Of a stretch of 64,000 nucleotides of DNA, positions 60,431-64,000 are shown piece after piece; positions within the stretch are counted from its first letter, which is position 1, and each line of letters begins with the position of its first letter. Source of the stretch: Symsagittifera roscoffensis (lineage: Eukaryota > Xenacoelomorpha > Acoela > Convolutidae); NCBI RefSeq assembly GCF_963678635.1, contig NC_087063.1, forward strand, positions 70,579,617-70,643,616. The letters run 5' to 3'. The notes under the pieces are model-generated. The model ran no database searches, was not told the origin of the DNA, and saw only the letters and a program-made list of their open reading frames with translations. Made by a program: the position numbers and the translations under genes.

Positions 60431-61872
60431 TCCCAAATCGCGAAGTGGAGGTTTAGGAGTTCAGACCACTTCGCTCAGAGTAGGGTCAGATACCTCAAAC
60501 GCCATGAGAGGATTGAAAGATTATTCGCTACACATGGTTGTTGCTCGTGTTAGATGAAGTGTTGGGATCGGAACTGTCCAATGTCGGGAGGTAGCTCAAG
60601 ATGAAGCCAGGAATCGACGACGATTGATCATCAAGTGATAGTGGAGATGTCGAATGATCTGTGGTTCATAGTATTGGAGGTCGAGGAAGAAGAAGATAAG
60701 AGACAGAGCGCCAAAGAAACGAAAGCTAACTTGAGAGCTATGACTTTGCAAACAAAACCGGAGGCAAACAAGTGGCTGCACTTGACTCCTAGAGTAGCAG
60801 CAATTAGCATCGACGCTTTCGAGCGGGGCCCACTGATGATCGCGAAGATCCACGCTTACCTATTAAGAGAATTGAACCTGGCGGAAAACGAAGGAGAGAA
60901 GTCAGCGGAGTTCGTAGATAGGATGTGCCAGACGACACTCGAGGCATTCTGGACAGCAAAGGTGCGATGAGAAGAAGGTTTTGAGAGGACGGATATCATG
61001 TTGGAAGGGTTGGGAGCAGGATAAACCGCGTCCTTCCGGGCGAAAACTTACTCAGGACTCTATGGCTATAAAATACGGGAGTTCCTCAAGGCCGTTACGC
61101 AACTACCTATCGTGGTGATCCTGGGACTTTTTGTGACATTTGGATCAAAAAGTTTTGGATAAGGACCAGCCATGCTGCTGATTTGAAGAATGCAAAATCT
61201 CTGCCTGGCCTGGACCAACTCTTGACACTGATTGAAATAACACATGGAAAGTTAAGAGAGATAATGACTTTGACTCGCTACCACAAACAAGTGAGAGAGT
61301 AGGTGAAAAACTTGACATGACAAGGTCTGCAGCCTCTCGACTAAAATGCGGGACTTAAGACACACTGTAATTCAAAAACTTTTGCAGAATCGTTTTGGCA
61401 CAGGGGAAGAAAACTGAAAACTGGGGCGGTTAAGAGAGGCTACATGAAGAAATATCAGAGTTTCCCCTAATCCGTAGAATGTTGCTTGGAGCAGACTCCG
61501 TAGTACACACTCCCAGGTTGAAAACGTTTGAAACCAACGAGAGGTATGGTAAAGTTCTCTATATCGATGGACCCTAAATCGATAGGCAGAAATGCTGCCG
61601 TGCTGCAGTATACGCAGTTCGCATGTGTGGATGAGTCGACGGGGAGAAGACTGAGCAACCCAGCCACTCCGAAACCTGGAATATTCGAGGAAGAATGGGC
61701 CAAGTTGGACTGCTGCCAATCATGATGAGAGGGAAAGCAGATTTGCAGGAGTCTGCACTAATAATCATGAATGTTAGGCCAGCGTTGGCAATATTGACAG
61801 CGTTGGCAGGAACGGGGAATGTGAAGACGAGTCAGCAGGTAAGCTAGTCGTTCCAAGGTTCCAAACGAAACG

Positions 61873-64000
61873 ATGAGTGTTGAGCAAGGGCCTTCAGGCT
61901 CGTGAAAGAGTAAAGAGCGAGCTGACGAAGAACAAGAACGCCGTCAGCCGAAAGAACCAATAGAGCAGGATCCGGACCAAGCGGGAAAGGATGAGGACAA
62001 AGCCTCAGTAGGTGGTGTGTCGAGCCTGGACTTCAACTTCCTGGACGAAGGCGAAAAAAACAGTGGCGGGGACGACTGAACCAGCAAAAGATAAAACTTG
62101 CACGCTGGAACCTCCCTCAGCCTTCATGAATGCAGCCCATAACTTGTCGGAATGTACGAATTTACTACAAAAAACTTTTAACGGAATCACCACACAGGAG
62201 AAAAACAGTAGGCGCAGATCGAGGGAACCCTGCCGGAAGAAGAGTGGAGTTTTTGCCACCGGAATCATGAAAATGGAACATCCTTTGGCATGGACAGAGT
62301 TGGTTTTATGTAGGAGGTCTGGACGGCAGTGCAGTGCTACGGGACCCAGTCGATGTTGAACACAGGTCTCAACAGACAATTGATGCAAAAAATTCTTGAC
62401 AAATTGGACGAATGCGAATGAAGAATGAGCGAATTGCTAATTGATTCGCCACTGAGGAAAGTGAGACAACTTTACGATCAAGATGACGCACTAAGAAGGC
62501 AACGAGGAACTGTTGTACCTGTCCAGAGCTCAAAAAGCAACAAAAACTGCCCACTCGGCTAACCGAAAACGAGTAGAAGATGCCATTGATATGGGACAAA
62601 GCGATGACAGATTGCCAGGCACATCGAAAACGATGACCGATGTAGCGATTGTGCCACCCATCCTTTTTGCAGGGATAAGATCAGACAGCTACAAAACAAA
62701 GCAGAGTGACCGCACTCTTCCTGGAGCTACGTTAGAAATGGAAAGACTCAGCCAATGTGGTGAGAGTACCTTTAGGGATTTCAAACCATCATGCAGGGAA
62801 CACGGAAAGGGAAGTGTCGTAGAACAGCTGACCCCAGTAGAACACAATCGATTGACAGTATTGGACACAGTATTGATAGAGGAGCCCGCCGGTATATACA
62901 TGGAATTGATGGAATACAGGACCTCAGCTAGAGGACATCTAATCACTGTAGAAAATAAAAAAGCCATGAAATGTTACTTGGAAGAACTCATCAAGGGTGC
63001 GACTATGAAGCAGGAGGCTAATGGAATGTTAGCTTCTTCAGAAATGCACACAGAGACGATGTATCACTTGGTGAGTTTGCCGTCGAGGGCAGTGTTACCA
63101 CGCCATTTCGAAGAGGAAGTGCGAACTACTTCGAAAAAACATGCTCTGATAGAGATACTGTGCGTCAGAACAGAGCTGCAACTCAGACTTGCTTGTGTAT
63201 GTCGGGACTGACGATGGGAGAGTACGATTCGGAAGAAGGGAAAAAGTCGAACGAAGAGAAGGTGCTCTTGATGACCCATTTAGGAGACCTAATTATCTGT
63301 GAAGGAGCAACAGTAGCGTCTGCAAAAAGAAGAGGCGCTCTCTGTTTTGTCAGGTTCATATTGGAACAAATTTCGGTACTAGCGTTAAATACTTGTGAGG
63401 AAACGCTGAGAGAAGGCATTGAACTGGCAAAGACCTTGCTCTCAGACGCGCTGTTAGAACTTCACGAGAGCAAGCCACTGCGATTGAATATGAAAGAAGC
63501 TGTGAAGCTAGAACACTTGAGAAAGATCAACAAAATCCGGAAGAATCAATAGGCTCACGAAAGAATCGATGGGGACACTGATGAAGTCCAGTGATTACTG
63601 TGGACCGATCAGGAAGAAGTCATGCCACTATGTGTCAGGAATTTTTGAAATGGCGTACAATCCTTTCATCAACGTGATTGTTACTTCGACCAAGAGCAAG
63701 CTGTGTTAGTGAGATTCTGGTTGTCAAGAATATCAACGATAAAAGTTATTCCAGTCAGCAAGTCAAGCTAGGAAAAGTATTGGAAGAAAAAGTGACTGCA
63801 CCTTCTATACCGAAATTTGACAACAGAGTGGAGTTTGGATTGGGATCCTCGGATGAACTGCTTAGGACAAGCTTGATGATAGTGAAGGATTTGGTAAATC
63901 ATCATGTTTCCCGAGCACAAACGCTGGATCAATATTGCGAGCGACGAAGGATGAACAGAGAGAATTGAATGCATATTGCAATTTGAGTGATCTCAACACC
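61873..64000 (+). pseudogene. Unknown-element ORF2, copy D2 (continues past window)
   Basis: Begins 'MSVEQGPSGS' at ATG 61,873, 25 nt after the ORF1 stop, and is acidic at first ('ERRQPKEPIEQDPDQAGKDE', 'SLDFNFLDEGEKNSGGDD'). Then come long charged frames: 62,513-63,211, 63,160-63,552 and 63,678-63,968. Matches to the left copy: 'DDVSLGEFAVEGSV' with 'DENTLVGVAVDGKS', 'GATVASAKRRGALCFVRF' with 'SGLSLARRKDATCFLRL', and 'YVSGIFEMAYNPF' with 'YVSGVMGIAYNPF'. The missing C-terminus is represented at 3,800-5,633. No polymerase, helicase, nuclease or protease motif recognised. Confidence 0.5.

Larger units (their letters stand above)
57605..61847 (+). pseudogene. Unknown-element ORF1, copy D2: coiled coil plus two SGNH-like domains
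   Basis: About 1,400 codons from ATG 57,605 to TAG 61,845, with many stops and shifts. Order: 'MDNPDLDEVYVGPAK'; 'AELVMLTAPLTNIAGHVP'; coiled coil 57,940-58,150 ('ETRDKLDRVRKTMVRTEEDR'); 'MRQLVEAAGRLVANKNGPG'; basic stretch 58,475-58,530; SGNH-like domain 1 (58,640-59,140); Ser/Thr/Pro-rich linker with a poly-Thr (GAC)n tract; SGNH-like domain 2 (59,930-60,430, 'TIVFAGINDH'); and a C-terminal region with 'MTLQTKPEANKWLHLTPRV', 'DAFERGPLMIAKIHAYLL' and 'SIGRNAAVLQYTQFACVD'. Coiled coil plus SGNH recalls the ORF1 proteins of CR1/L2 retrotransposons, but this protein is several times longer and no RT follows. Role unknown. Confidence 0.6.
50240..64000 (+). mobile_element. Unknown multi-ORF element cluster (deleted copy D1 and longer copy D2)
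   Basis: A ~4.4 kb unit starting inside the minus-strand MCP (50,240) and running through ORF3 and the ORF1 N-terminus is repeated from about 54,668 (offset about 4,431 across the MCP/ORF3 boundary). D1 lacks the sequence equivalent to 58,630-59,940 and much of ORF1's C-terminal part, and ends at 54,667. D2 continues through ORF1 into ORF2 to the window end. D1 and D2 are roughly 93-96% alike by eye, much closer to each other than either is to the left copy at 1-5,660. No terminal repeats found. Confidence 0.7.

Overview
The window is AT-rich eukaryotic DNA with one recognisable cellular gene and many decayed mobile elements. A spliced C2H2 zinc-finger gene, Polinton/Maverick-type capsid and protease remnants, gypsy and non-LTR retroelements, and long non-coding stretches point to an invertebrate animal, probably with a heterozygous assembly. 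The phylum cannot be fixed from this sequence. There is no bacterial-style operon, ribosome binding site or CRISPR array.

Layout. 1-5,660: the 3' part of a large element of unknown class ("left copy"), with broken plus-strand reading frames and a strong hairpin near its end. 5,660-11,130: dispersed repeats and the tail of a non-LTR retrotransposon. 11,134-20,315 and 20,516-29,380: two near-parallel copies of one ~9 kb segment, each holding a dead minus-strand gypsy element followed by a plus-strand zinc-finger transcription factor gene. They are separated by exactly 200 Ns. Copy A of the gene stops at the gap; copy B is complete (two coding exons, 563 aa). The arrangement looks like two haplotype contigs scaffolded end to end. 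30,619-48,990: minisatellites, a gypsy RT scrap, a LINE RT relic, a Penelope-like RT relic with a PHD-like cysteine cluster, and long featureless DNA. 49,022-51,066 (minus): a Polinton-like remnant (adenain-like protease, small membrane ORF, major capsid protein). 51,082-64,000 (plus): the unknown element again, in a partial deleted copy (D1) and a longer copy (D2) that runs off the window.

The unknown element is the most interesting content. Combining its copies gives at least three plus-strand ORFs. ORF3 is ~550 codons. A ~0.39 kb non-coding spacer follows. ORF1 is ~1,400 codons, with a coiled coil, a basic region, an SGNH/GDSL-hydrolase-like domain, a low-complexity linker, a second SGNH-like domain and a long conserved C-terminal region. 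ORF2 is ~1,200 codons and starts 25 nt after ORF1. I see no polymerase, integrase or transposase motif in it. The left copy and the right (D2) copy are collinear but strongly diverged, so this is a family and not one insertion. All copies carry stops and frameshifts. Protein assignments below rest on motifs read by eye; no database search was run.
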